From assembly GCA_944354035.1 (NCBI GenBank), contig CALVPS010000003.1, positions 27,058 through 91,057 of the forward strand: a DNA stretch of 64,000 bases, written 5' to 3'. A model generated the notes under the pieces. It worked only from the letters and a program-made list of their open reading frames with translations, searched no databases and had not been told where the DNA came from. The translations under genes and the position numbers were made by a program. The DNA is from an uncultured Clostridia bacterium (GTDB lineage Bacteria > Bacillota > Clostridia > Christensenellales > Borkfalkiaceae). This document shows, one piece after another, positions 26,903-35,173 of this stretch (the stretch's first letter is position 1; each line of letters begins with the position of its first letter).

Positions 26903-28678
26903 ATGGCATCACGAGTAGCAAAATCCATGCGAAACACAATATTCGGAGTGGTTGGACTGTTGATCAGTCAAATACTCTCTTTTATTGCGCGTTCGATTTT
27001 TATAAAACTTCTTGGCGTCGAATATAACGGCGTCAACGGCCTTTTTACAAACATTCTTCAGGTGCTCAGTCTTGCGGAGCTCGGATTTGCGACCTCCATT
27101 GCTTATGCACTGTATCGGCCGTTAAAAGAGCGCGACGAAAAAACAACGGCCATGCTGATGCGTTATTTTGCAACGGTCTATCGCATTATTGCAATCATTG
27201 TTACGATCGTCGGGTGCGCATGCATTCCGTTTTTGCAATATCTTATCTCAGAAGATGTTTCGGAATTATCGTTTTCGTTGAACGAACTTCGCATTTATTT
27301 TGCGATGTATCTGGCAAATACCGTATGCAGTTATTTGCTGGCCTATAAAAGGACCATCATTACCGCAGATCAGGATAGCTATATCGTATCGAATGTGGAT
27401 AACTGCTGCAATGTCGGCTTAAATATCCTTCAAATCATCTTATTATATATTACAAGGAACTTTTATTCGTATTTGGCAATCATGATCGCCAAAACGGTCG
27501 TCAATAACCTTATTATTCATTTTATCGCAGGGAAAAAGTATCCGTATCTTTCAAAATATAAAAAGGAGAAGCTGCCCAAAGAAGAAAAGAGCAGGTTGTT
27601 TAAAAGCGTTCAGGCAATGGCATGCCACCGCATCGGGGCGACCATTGTCAACAGCACCGCCTCCATTATTATTTCTGCATTTGTCGGGATCGTCGATGCC
27701 GGAAAATACAGCAACTATTTAATGATCATTACCGGTATCAATTCATTTGTAAATATTATCTTTAATTCGGTCACGGCCAGCATAGGAAATTTATATGTGG
27801 AAGGGGACAGCGAGCATCAGTACACCGTATTCCGCAGGATTTCGTATATTTCAAATTTTATTGCCGTCTTTGTGTTTGTCTGTTATGGTTGTCTGTTTAA
27901 TGATTTTATTGCCATATGGGTCGGGACGGACATGCAATTTTCTCTGCCTACGGTAATAGCGATCTCCATGAGCGGTATGCTGACGTGCCTGCGGAAGACC
28001 GTAAACGCCTTTAGAGACGCCACGGGGATATTCCGCCAAGATTGGTTTAAGCCCTTATTGGACGCGTCGATCGGGATATCGCTGGCGATCGGGTTAAGTT
28101 TTGTATGGGGAACATTCGGCGTTGTTCTGGGGTATGTTTTGGAAAATATTCTTGTGACGATCCCGATAGAAAATTATATTTTATTCAAGCACGGATTAAA
28201 ACACAAGGTCCTGCCGCAATTGTTAAATATGTTTTTGACGCTGATTTTTGCGGGTGGCCTTATGGCGCTTACTTATTATATCTGTACGTTTATTCCGGAC
28301 GGCATCGGATGGTTTGTGCTGGAGTTTTTCTTTGTTATGCTGTTTGCGGCAGGGATATATTTTTTGGCAACATGCAGAACGGCGGAGTTTAAATACTTTG
28401 TAAGCCTGGTCAAACAAATTTCAAGGAAGCTCTTTCACAAAAAAGCAAGCGCCGCTGCCGAAAACGCTGCTGTCCCGGAAGGCGCCGCCAACGGAAGCGC
28501 TGCGGCTCCCGAAAACGCGGTTGCCCCGGAGGATACCGCTTCCGGAACGGACGCTGCCGAAGAGGGGAACATTCCAGAAGACGGCGTTCCTGCGGAGGAT
28601 GCGGGCGGCGCGGCGGAAGAGAGGGGCGGGGGGGCCGGCCCCGAAGAGGCGGCGCCGCGATCGGACGGCGGGCAATGA
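26903..28678 (+). CDS. Wzx-like polysaccharide flippase with an acidic Ala/Glu/Pro-rich tail
   Basis: Residues 1 to about 490 form a polysaccharide-transport (PST/MOP) protein with about 12-14 membrane helices (ISQILSFIARSIFIKLLGVEYNGVNGLF near the start). It should move lipid-linked repeat units across the membrane. After the last helix comes a basic stretch (QISRKLFHKK), then about 90 residues made almost only of Ala, Glu, Gly, Pro, Asp and Asn, with repeated PE-x-A/G units (VPEGAANG, APENAVAPED, IPEDGVPAED). Such a tail is not part of the family and is probably disordered. It is the last gene of the polysaccharide cluster and a terminator follows. Confidence 0.85.
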   Translation: MASRVAKSMRNTIFGVVGLLISQILSFIARSIFIKLLGVEYNGVNGLFTNILQVLSLAELGFATSIAYALYRPLKERDEKTTAMLMRYFATVYRIIAIIVTIVGCACIPFLQYLISEDVSELSFSLNELRIYFAMYLANTVCSYLLAYKRTIITADQDSYIVSNVDNCCNVGLNILQIILLYITRNFYSYLAIMIAKTVVNNLIIHFIAGKKYPYLSKYKKEKLPKEEKSRLFKSVQAMACHRIGATIVNSTASIIISAFVGIVDAGKYSNYLMIITGINSFVNIIFNSVTASIGNLYVEGDSEHQYTVFRRISYISNFIAVFVFVCYGCLFNDFIAIWVGTDMQFSLPTVIAISMSGMLTCLRKTVNAFRDATGIFRQDWFKPLLDASIGISLAIGLSFVWGTFGVVLGYVLENILVTIPIENYILFKHGLKHKVLPQLLNMFLTLIFAGGLMALTYYICTFIPDGIGWFVLEFFFVMLFAAGIYFLATCRTAEFKYFVSLVKQISRKLFHKKASAAAENAAVPEGAANGSAAAPENAVAPEDTASGTDAAEEGNIPEDGVPAEDAGGAAEERGGGAGPEEAAPRSDGGQ

Positions 28679-28704
28679 GCGACGATCGTATATGTGCAAG
28701 TGGG

Positions 28705-28732
28705 AACGGGCGGAGAGAACCGCCCGTTTTTT
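28705..28732 (+). terminator. Intrinsic terminator of the polysaccharide operon
   Basis: ACGGGCGG pairs with CCGCCCGT around a short AGAGAA loop and is followed by six T. Confidence 0.85.
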
Positions 28733-28741
28733 GATGCGGCC

Positions 28742-28771
28742 GCATAGAAGGGCGCGCGGCGTGGCATAATG
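28742..28771 (+). promoter_or_regulatory. Predicted sigma-G promoter of spoVT
   Basis: GCATA at 28742-28746, an 18-bp spacer and CATAATG at 28765-28771. The forespore sigma-G consensus is G-H-A-T-R, 17-18 bp, C-A-T-N-H-T-A, so only the last base differs. spoVT is a sigma-G gene in Bacillus subtilis. A GGAGG Shine-Dalgarno follows before the ATG. Confidence 0.6.
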
Positions 28772-28790
28772 ACAATATACGGAGGTTTTT

Positions 28791-29336
28791 ATGAAGGCAA
28801 CGGGAATCGTGAGAAGGATCGACGAATTGGGGCGGGTGGTCATCCCCAAGGAGATCCGCAGGACGCTGCGCATCCGCGAGGGCGATCCGTTGGAACTGTT
28901 TACCGATCGCGATGAATTGATGCTGAAAAAATATTCGCCCATCGCTTCGGTGGAGCGGTTTTCGGAGGGTACGGCCAAGTCGCTGCACGAGCAGAGCGGG
29001 TTTTTGGCGGCCGTGACCGATACGGACAACGTGCTGCATGCGTTCGGCACGGGGCGCAAACTGCTGGCGGGGAAGGCCGTTTCGGACGAGCTGACCGAAC
29101 TGATGACGTCGCGCCGCAGCCATCTTGCCAGCCTGGCCGAGGGCGGGAGCGTACTGCCGGTGGTGCGGGAAGGGGAGTGCGCCTGCACGGCGCAGCTGAT
29201 CGTACCCATCGTGGCGGGCGGCGACTGTTTGGGGACGGTCATCCTGCTTTCGACGGAGGAGGGGGCGGTCGTGGAGGGCGCCGCGGTCAAGCTGGCGCGG
29301 CTGACCGCCGATATCATTGCCAGCCAGTTTGATTGA
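28791..29336 (+). CDS. spoVT: Stage V sporulation protein T
   Basis: SpoVT is a forespore transcription regulator that tunes sigma-G genes. The 181-residue product starts with the AbrB-like swapped-hairpin DNA-binding domain: MKATGIVRRIDELGRVVIPKEIRRTLRIREGDPLELF, about residues 1-50. A GAF-like domain (about 55-180) ends AAVKLARLTADIIASQFD. Length and layout match the family. It has its own promoter and Shine-Dalgarno (GGAGG), and is followed directly by spoVB. Confidence 0.95.
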   Translation: MKATGIVRRIDELGRVVIPKEIRRTLRIREGDPLELFTDRDELMLKKYSPIASVERFSEGTAKSLHEQSGFLAAVTDTDNVLHAFGTGRKLLAGKAVSDELTELMTSRRSHLASLAEGGSVLPVVREGECACTAQLIVPIVAGGDCLGTVILLSTEEGAVVEGAAVKLARLTADIIASQFD

Positions 29337-30855
29337 GCACACAACGCGCGCGCCGCGTCTGCGGCGCGCGTACGGGCGCGCAAAGGCCCGTTTCGGCGCG
29401 TCGTTTTTTAAAAATGTCGCCGTGATCTCTTTGGGCGGGGTGGTCGCCAAGGCGATCGGGGCATGTTACCGCATCCCGCTTTCAAACCTGCTGGGCGGGT
29501 ACGGCGCGGGGTTGTATCAGATGGCGTATCCGCTGTTTTGCCTGATGCTCACGTTCACCTCGTTCGGCGTGCCCGCGGCGATCGCGCGCGCCGTTTCGGC
29601 GGAGCGGGCCGCGGGGGCTTCGCACACCGGAACGGTGCGGGCGGCGCTGGCGGCATTTGCGGCGTTGGGAACGGCGGGCGCACTGTTTATGGCGCTGACG
29701 GCCCCTCTTGCCGCACGCCTGCAGGGCGATGTCGGGCTTACGCGCTGTTATTTTGCCCTGCTGCCCGCGGTGCCGCTCGTGGCGCTTATCGCGGTGCTGC
29801 GCGGCTATTTTCAGGGGTGCGGCAAAATGGCGCCTACGGCGTTTTCCGAGCTCGCCGAACAGACGGTAAAGGCGGCGGTCGGCCTGCTGCTGGCGGCGCG
29901 TGCGGCCGATCCGGCGCACGCGGCCGCCGCCGCGCTGTTCGGCGTGACCGTCTCGGAAGGAGCGGCGCTCCTTCTTCTTGCGGCGTTCCGTCGTGCGGAG
30001 CGGGGCGGACGGCGTCTGCTGTCGGGGCGGCGGCCGGCGGGCGCGGGGCTGCTGACCGCCGCACTGCCGGCTATGGCCGCCGCCGCGTTGCTGCCCGTTT
30101 CGCAGATGGCGGACAGCGTGCTCCTTGTACGGCTGCTCTCGCGGCATACGGCGCGCGCGGTATCGCTGTACGGGTTGTTTGCGGGGAACGTCGCCTCGCT
30201 GATCGGACTGCCCGCCGCGCTCTGCAGCGGGCTTGCGGCCGCATCCGTGCCGGTCGTTTCCGCCTGTTTTGCGCGCGGGGACGAGGCCGAGGGGCGTCGC
30301 CGAACCTACGGTGCGGTGCTGACTTCGCTGGCGCTGGCGGTGCCGTGCGCCGTCGGGCTGTACGTTGCGGCGCGGCCCGTTGCGGCGCTGCTGTTTCCCT
30401 CCCTTTCGCCGCAGGACGGGGCGCTGCTCGTCGGGCTGCTGCGCCTCTCTTCGGTGTCCGCCGCCGCCATGGCGGCCGTCAACACGCTTGCGGCATGCCT
30501 TACGGGCATGGGGCGGGCGCGCTGCGCCGCGTTTTCTATGGCCGTCGCCGTTGCCGTAAAATTCCTATTGCAGTGGCTGTTGGTCGGAGACCCCGCTTTT
30601 TCCGTCGGCGGCGCGGCGGTTGCGTCCAACGCCTGCTATCTGGTTGCTTTTTTTCTGGATTTGTTCTATACTAAAAAGAAAAAACCGACAGCGAGGCAGT
30701 ATGATCACAATTATCGGGCTCGGTGCGGAAAGGGGAGACGTATCCGTGCGGGCGCTTGCGGCGATGCGGGCGGCGGACGTCGTATGTCTGCGCACGGCGG
30801 CGCACCCCTCGGCGGAAAGCTTGACCGAGGCGGGGATCCCCTTTCGGACATTTGA
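29317..30855 (+). CDS. spoVB: Stage V sporulation protein B (PST/MviN-type flippase)
   Basis: SpoVB is a MOP-superfamily membrane protein needed for spore cortex formation. The 512-residue reading has about 14 membrane helices and the typical start FFKNVAVISLGGVVAKAIGACYRIPLSNLLG (about residues 30-60). The start codon is uncertain: TTG 29317 and TTG 29329 are the candidates, both inside the end of spoVT and without a clear Shine-Dalgarno. The homologous part ends near 30690 (FYTKKKK). The frame then stays open for another 155 bases over the start of the mazG gene, adding an Arg/Gly-rich tail that looks like out-of-frame translation. The original stop may have been lost. Confidence 0.82.
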   Translation: MPASLIEHTTRAPRLRRAYGRAKARFGASFFKNVAVISLGGVVAKAIGACYRIPLSNLLGGYGAGLYQMAYPLFCLMLTFTSFGVPAAIARAVSAERAAGASHTGTVRAALAAFAALGTAGALFMALTAPLAARLQGDVGLTRCYFALLPAVPLVALIAVLRGYFQGCGKMAPTAFSELAEQTVKAAVGLLLAARAADPAHAAAAALFGVTVSEGAALLLLAAFRRAERGGRRLLSGRRPAGAGLLTAALPAMAAAALLPVSQMADSVLLVRLLSRHTARAVSLYGLFAGNVASLIGLPAALCSGLAAASVPVVSACFARGDEAEGRRRTYGAVLTSLALAVPCAVGLYVAARPVAALLFPSLSPQDGALLVGLLRLSSVSAAAMAAVNTLAACLTGMGRARCAAFSMAVAVAVKFLLQWLLVGDPAFSVGGAAVASNACYLVAFFLDLFYTKKKKPTARQYDHNYRARCGKGRRIRAGACGDAGGGRRMSAHGGAPLGGKLDRGGDPLSDI

Positions 30856-32119
30856 CGCGCTCTATGAGCGAAGCCGCAACTACGATACGCTGACGCGCGC
30901 CATCGTGCGGGAGATAAAGCGCTGCGGGCGTACGCAGTCCGTCTGCTATTGCGTGGACGGCGACGTGTGGGAGGACCGCGCCGCCCGTATGCTGGCGGCC
31001 GGCCGCGGCGTAAACGTCCTCTCCGGCGTGGCAAAGAGCGCCCGCGCGGCCGCCCTGGCGGGCGTGGGCGGAAAATATACGGCCGTATCGGCCGAAGAAC
31101 TCTCGGGCGAGGAGCTTGTGCGCCCGCTGGTCGTATACGACGTCGCCTCCCGTCAGCTGGCGGGCGACGCAAAGCTGCTGCTTGCCGAACGCTTCGGCGA
31201 CGAGGCGCCGGCCTGGTATGTGTGCGGCGGGCGGGCAAAGCGTATTGCGCTGTTCGAGGCGGATCGCCAGGAGATATACGACGTACAGACGGCGCTGGTG
31301 CTGCCCGCGCAGCCGCTTTTGGAAAAGCTGCGGTTCGGGCCGGACGACCTTATGGCCATCCTGCGCCGCCTGCGCGCGCCGGACGGCTGCCCGTGGGACA
31401 GGGCGCAGACCCATCGCAGCATCCGCATCAACGCCGTAGAGGAGGCCTACGAGCTGGTCGACGCCGTCGACGCGGACGATCCCGAAAAGATCTGCGAAGA
31501 GGCGGGCGACGTCACGATGCAGGCGGCCTTTCATACGCTGATGGAGGAGGAGCGCGGGCACTTTACCGTGACCGACATGTTCACCGTGCTTTGCCGTAAG
31601 CTGATCGACCGCCATACGCACGTGTTCGGCAATGACGCCGCCGCGGGCGAGGACGGCGCGCTGTCCGTGTGGGAAAGGAACAAAATGACCGAAAAGCACC
31701 AGACGACCTTCTCCGATTCCGTCAACGACGTGCCGCAGATCTTTCCCGCGCTGCTGCGCGCGCAAAAGATCTGCAAGCGCATGCAGAAGGGAGGCTGGAA
31801 GTTCGATACATACGAAAAGGTCCTGGATACGCTGAACAAAAAGCTGAGGGCGCTGAAAGAGGCGCACGGGCGCGGCGACGGCGAGCGGGCCGCGCGGCTG
31901 ATGGGCGACGCGTTGATGTGTATGTGCCGCCTCGGGCGCCTGACGGGCGCGGACTGCGAACAGGCGCTGTCGGACGCGGCAAAGCGGGCGCAGCGGCGCT
32001 ACACGGCCTTTGAGGCGCTTGTCCTGGCGGACGGCAACGACGTGAACGGTCTGTCCGAAGAGGCGTTTAAGGCGTACCGTCGCGCGGCAAAGGAGCGCGC
32101 AGCCCATGCAGACGATTGA
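30701..32119 (+). CDS. YabN-type fusion: tetrapyrrole methylase-like domain plus MazG pyrophosphohydrolase
   Basis: The 472-residue protein has an N-terminal SAM-methylase-like domain (MITIIGLGAERGDVSVRALAAM, residues 1 to about 200) and a MazG domain from about 206. The MazG part carries the LRAPDGCPWDRAQTH segment, the acidic VEEAYELVDA helix with its metal ligands, and CEEAGDVTMQAAFH. MazG hydrolyses nucleoside triphosphates to monophosphates and pyrophosphate, acting as a house-cleaning enzyme. In Bacillus the same fusion is YabN, next to SpoVB-like yabM, so this gene order is conserved. ATG 30701 is preceded by GCGAGG. Confidence 0.9.
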   Translation: MITIIGLGAERGDVSVRALAAMRAADVVCLRTAAHPSAESLTEAGIPFRTFDALYERSRNYDTLTRAIVREIKRCGRTQSVCYCVDGDVWEDRAARMLAAGRGVNVLSGVAKSARAAALAGVGGKYTAVSAEELSGEELVRPLVVYDVASRQLAGDAKLLLAERFGDEAPAWYVCGGRAKRIALFEADRQEIYDVQTALVLPAQPLLEKLRFGPDDLMAILRRLRAPDGCPWDRAQTHRSIRINAVEEAYELVDAVDADDPEKICEEAGDVTMQAAFHTLMEEERGHFTVTDMFTVLCRKLIDRHTHVFGNDAAAGEDGALSVWERNKMTEKHQTTFSDSVNDVPQIFPALLRAQKICKRMQKGGWKFDTYEKVLDTLNKKLRALKEAHGRGDGERAARLMGDALMCMCRLGRLTGADCEQALSDAAKRAQRRYTAFEALVLADGNDVNGLSEEAFKAYRRAAKERAAHADD

Positions 32120-33035
32120 GGCCGCCGGGCTCGTCGTGCCGGGGAACGCCTTGCTCGCCCCCATGGCGGGGTATACGAACCATCCTTTCCGCATGCTGTG
32201 CGCGCGTATGGGCGCGGCGCTCACGTATACCGAAATGGTCAGCTGCAAGGGGCTGCTGTACGGCAGCGAAGAGACCAAAAAGCTGTTGATTTGCGGGGAC
32301 GAATCGCCCAAGGCGGCGCAAATTTTCGGAAACGATCCGCAGATCATGCGCGCCGCCTGCGAAAGCGAAGCGCTGGCGCCCTTTGACCTCATCGATATCA
32401 ACATGGGCTGCCCCATGCCCAAGATCGTAAAAAACGGCGAGGGCAGTGCGTTGCTGGAAAATTTTCCGTTGGCGGAGCGGGTGATCGCGGCCTGCGTAAA
32501 GAGCGGCAAGCGCATCAGCGTAAAGTTCCGCATCGGCGTGACCGACGCGCACAAGTTCGCCGCCGAGTTCGCGCGGCTGTGCGAAGGGGCGGGGGCGTGC
32601 ATGATCGCCGTACACGGCCGCACGCGCGAGCGGGTGTATGCGGGCGCGCCGGACTATGCCGAGATCGCCGCCGCCAAAAACGCGGTGAACATTCCCGTCA
32701 TTGCCAACGGCGGCGTGTGGTCCGTAAAAGACTTTAACGGCATGCTCTCTCGTACGGGAGCGGACGGGGCGATGATCGCCCGCGCCGCGCTCTATCGTCC
32801 GCAGCTGTTTGCGGAGATCGCCGGGCGCGAGGCCCCGCCCGTGCGCGATTGGTTCGCCCGTCAGCTCGCCGAAACGGCGGCGCTGTACGGCGAGCGGTTC
32901 GCCGTGGTGTTCATGCGCAAAATGGCCGCCTTTTACTGTAAGGGCATGCCGGGTGCGGCCGAGCACAAACGCCGCCTGTTTTCGTCGCAGACGACGGAGG
33001 AGGTCGCCGCGCTCGCGCGGGAAATTTTTGCATAG
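32106..33035 (+). CDS. dus: tRNA-dihydrouridine synthase
   Basis: Dus enzymes reduce uridines in the tRNA D-loop using FMN and NADPH. The 309-residue product has the FMN-binding start LAPMAGYTNHPFRMLC (residues about 17-32), the catalytic cysteine motif DINMGCPMPKIVKNGEGSALL (near 97-117), KFRIG and the HGRTRERVY phosphate site, then IPVIANGGVW. It overlaps the mazG gene by 14 bases and ends before an intrinsic terminator. It belongs to the NifR3/DusB group. Confidence 0.93.
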   Translation: MQTIEAAGLVVPGNALLAPMAGYTNHPFRMLCARMGAALTYTEMVSCKGLLYGSEETKKLLICGDESPKAAQIFGNDPQIMRAACESEALAPFDLIDINMGCPMPKIVKNGEGSALLENFPLAERVIAACVKSGKRISVKFRIGVTDAHKFAAEFARLCEGAGACMIAVHGRTRERVYAGAPDYAEIAAAKNAVNIPVIANGGVWSVKDFNGMLSRTGADGAMIARAALYRPQLFAEIAGREAPPVRDWFARQLAETAALYGERFAVVFMRKMAAFYCKGMPGAAEHKRRLFSSQTTEEVAALAREIFA

Positions 33036-33062
33036 CGCGCATGCTGCGCGGCCGCTCGTTTG

Positions 33063-33088
33063 CCGACGCCTTCGGGCGTCGGTTTTTT
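33063..33088 (+). terminator. Intrinsic terminator after dus
   Basis: CCGACGCC and GGCGTCGG form an 8-bp stem with a TTCG tetraloop, followed by six T. The T-run overlaps the stop codon of veg on the opposite strand. Confidence 0.88.
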
Positions 33089-33449
33089 ACTGCCGCGGCT
33101 GTTTTGGGCGCTTTCCCCGCCTTGCTTGCGTGTCGGACATGCTCCCCGCCTGCGGCGGTTGCGTATCGGACATGCTCTCCGCTTGCGGCGGTTGCGTGTC
33201 GGACATGGCCTTTGCGGGGCGCACCGTCACCGTGCCGCACAGCACGTCCGAATAGGAGTATGCCGTCTTTCCCAAAAAGGTCTTGTCGTCCGGCTGAACG
33301 GTGAACAGGGCGGGGTATACGCCGGAGAGCGTTCCGCAAAACCGCAGCGTCTTGTTGCGCCCCAGGCGCACGGTGACGCCCACCGGCTGAAACAGGCAGT
33401 CCGCAATACCGCGTCGGATGCGCGCAATGTCGTTGTTGCGCTTTATCAT
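33087..33449 (-). CDS. veg: Veg family protein with repeated C-terminal tail
   Basis: Veg is a small conserved Firmicutes protein linked to biofilm formation and sporulation in Bacillus. Residues 1 to about 80 match the family: IARIRRGIADCLFQPVGVTVRLGRNKTLRFCGTLSG-YPALFTV, then KTAYSYSDVLCGTVTVR. Normal Veg stops here at about 80-90 residues. This copy runs to 120 with an added tail made of an 11-residue repeat (MSDTQPPQAES, MSDTQPPQAGS, then MSDTQ) and a basic end. The 33-base DNA repeat is nearly exact. ATG 33449 is chosen from the family start. It is convergent with dus and its stop lies in the dus terminator. Confidence 0.85.
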   Translation of the reverse strand: MIKRNNDIARIRRGIADCLFQPVGVTVRLGRNKTLRFCGTLSGVYPALFTVQPDDKTFLGKTAYSYSDVLCGTVTVRPAKAMSDTQPPQAESMSDTQPPQAGSMSDTQARRGKRPKQPRQ

Positions 33450-33505
33450 ACGTCGATCATCGACCGTTTTTCCCAAAAATATACCTTGATTCGACGGCGT
33501 ACGTT

Positions 33506-33536
33506 GCGAATAACCGCCGTACAAAGCGCATACGAT
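33506..33536 (+). promoter_or_regulatory. Possible sigma-E promoter of the SipL-like gene
   Basis: CATACGAT at 33529-33536 fits the mother-cell sigma-E -10 element, and GCGAATAA 15 bp upstream is a passable -35. sipL is sigma-E-dependent in Clostridioides difficile. The -35 match is weak. Confidence 0.4.
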
Positions 33537-33564
33537 AGAAAAAAGCTTTTATCGGGAGTGCGCT

Positions 33565-35043
33565 ATGGCGATCAAAACGCAGACAGAGACCTTTCGCGGG
33601 TATGGAAAATTGTTGCAGCTCAATGCACAGACGGCGGTGGAGAGCCGTTTTCCGGAGGTGGAGACGGTGCTTACGGTGCATGCCGACGCTCACCTTACCG
33701 GGGCAGAGGCCGGCAACGGCGAGGTACGCTATTTCGGCAGGGCGCGCCTTTCCATTGTATACGAGGACGCCGACCGACGGGTGTGCCGTGCGGAGAAGGG
33801 CGTGGAATTTTCGGCCGTCGCAAAGGACGAGCGCGTGTTTCCCGCCATGGCGGCGCGGGCGGCGGTAGCGGTGGAAAATTTGTCGGTGCGGCGGGAGGGC
33901 TCCGGGACCTACGTTACGGCGCTGTTGGGCGCCGATATCGCGCTGTTCGGCGAGCGGAGCTTTTCTTACCTCGCCGGGGGCGATTTGGTGGTAAAGCGCG
34001 ACCCCGTCACCGTGCTGAACGCCCACCTGGTCTCGGGCGCCGCCGAGGCGGAGGACGCGTTCGAGGCGGGCGGCGTGGGCGACGTGCTGCAGCATGCCGA
34101 GACGGTGTACCTCTCCGAGATCGACGTCCGCTCGGGGAGCTTGCTCCTTGCGGGCGAGGTGCGTCTGGGCGTGTTGGCCATGCGGGGAGAGGACCTCGTC
34201 TCGTTCGAGCGGCTCGTTCCCTTTCGCATCGATATCCCCTCCGAGGCGGCCGCGCCCGGCTGCCGCGCCGAGGCGCGGGTGTGCGTGACCGACGCGTCGA
34301 TCCGTGCCGAGCCGGACGAGGAACGGGAGAGCTGCCGCATGTCGGTCGTCCTCTCCCTTCGGGCGGAGGGCTGCATCTACGAGGAGGTGGCGGTGGACGC
34401 GGTGACGGACGCCTTTTCCTGCAACAGCCGCGTTCGGCTTACGTTTGCCGAAGGCGACAGCGAGGGCGTCGGCGAAACCGTCTGCCTGACCGAGCGCGTT
34501 TCGGGGCGCGCCGCGCTCTCGGCTTCGCTCGATTTTTCCGATGCGCTGCAGGCGGTGACTCTGCAGCGCGCCGAGGCCAACCTGGTGCGGACGGCCGATG
34601 GGATGCGGGCGGAGGGGGTGGCCATGGCCACGCTGCTGGTGCGCGGCGCCGACGGCGGTCGCCGCGGGATCGAGATGAGTTTGCCCTTTTCGGTGGCGGT
34701 GGACGTACAGGAGGCCGACGTGCGCGTTCTGGCGTGCGGTATGAGTGCGCGGCAGAAACAGGAAGGGGAGATCGACGCCGAGGCGACGTTGAAATTTGCG
34801 CTGCTGCAGCGCCGCAAAGCGAGGGCAAAGGTCGTTTCGGAGGTGGAGGAGGGCGAGGCGCTCGCGCCAAATGACAGCGCCGTCAGCATCTATGTGCCGC
34901 GTGCGGGCGACGGGCTGTGGGAGCTCGCCAAACGGCTCGGAAAATCGCCCGAGGAGGTCGTCGCCGGCAATCCCGATCTGGAGTTTCCCGTGCGGGAGGG
35001 GCAGCGCGTGATCTTATACCGCAAAAAGAGTTTGGAGGGCTGA
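33565..35043 (+). CDS. sipL: SPOCS (DUF3794) and LysM domain protein, SipL-like spore coat morphogenetic protein
   Basis: The 492-residue product has the architecture of clostridial SipL, which joins SpoIVA at the forespore surface to assemble the coat. Residues 1 to about 425 are beta-rich SPOCS/DUF3794 segments (VLTVHADAHLTGAEAGNGEVRYFGRA..., HAETVYLSEIDVRSGSLLLAGEV). Residues about 442-490 are a LysM domain (SIYVPRAGDGLWELAKRLGKSPEEVV...PVREGQRVILYRKK). CGGGAGTG precedes the ATG. It stands alone between veg and a strong terminator, which fits a separate mother-cell promoter. Confidence 0.87.
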   Translation: MAIKTQTETFRGYGKLLQLNAQTAVESRFPEVETVLTVHADAHLTGAEAGNGEVRYFGRARLSIVYEDADRRVCRAEKGVEFSAVAKDERVFPAMAARAAVAVENLSVRREGSGTYVTALLGADIALFGERSFSYLAGGDLVVKRDPVTVLNAHLVSGAAEAEDAFEAGGVGDVLQHAETVYLSEIDVRSGSLLLAGEVRLGVLAMRGEDLVSFERLVPFRIDIPSEAAAPGCRAEARVCVTDASIRAEPDEERESCRMSVVLSLRAEGCIYEEVAVDAVTDAFSCNSRVRLTFAEGDSEGVGETVCLTERVSGRAALSASLDFSDALQAVTLQRAEANLVRTADGMRAEGVAMATLLVRGADGGRRGIEMSLPFSVAVDVQEADVRVLACGMSARQKQEGEIDAEATLKFALLQRRKARAKVVSEVEEGEALAPNDSAVSIYVPRAGDGLWELAKRLGKSPEEVVAGNPDLEFPVREGQRVILYRKKSLEG

Positions 35044-35048
35044 ACGGG

Positions 35049-35076
35049 CCGCCCGCGCGTCGCGCGGGCGGTTTTT
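35049..35076 (+). terminator. Intrinsic terminator after the SipL-like gene
   Basis: An 11-bp perfect G+C stem (CCGCCCGCGCG / CGCGCGGGCGG) with a one-base centre is followed by five T. Confidence 0.88.
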
Positions 35077-35136
35077 GCGGGCGGGGACGGCGGGCGGCGT
35101 GCAAAAAATCGCATTGTAAAATTTTTGTGTGCCGTC

Positions 35137-35166
35137 TTGCCAAACGGGAGGGGTTTGTGGTACAAT
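35137..35166 (+). promoter_or_regulatory. Promoter of ispE, start site at the start codon
   Basis: TTGCCA at 35137-35142, an 18-bp spacer and TACAAT at 35161-35166. Transcription would begin near 35173, one base before the ispE ATG. Confidence 0.65.
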
Positions 35167-35173
35167 AGCGGAT

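Noticed and set aside
30671..32623. 650-codon minus-strand frame opposite mazG and dus
   Set aside because: Antisense shadow of two genes with clear family motifs; its translation has no domain pattern.
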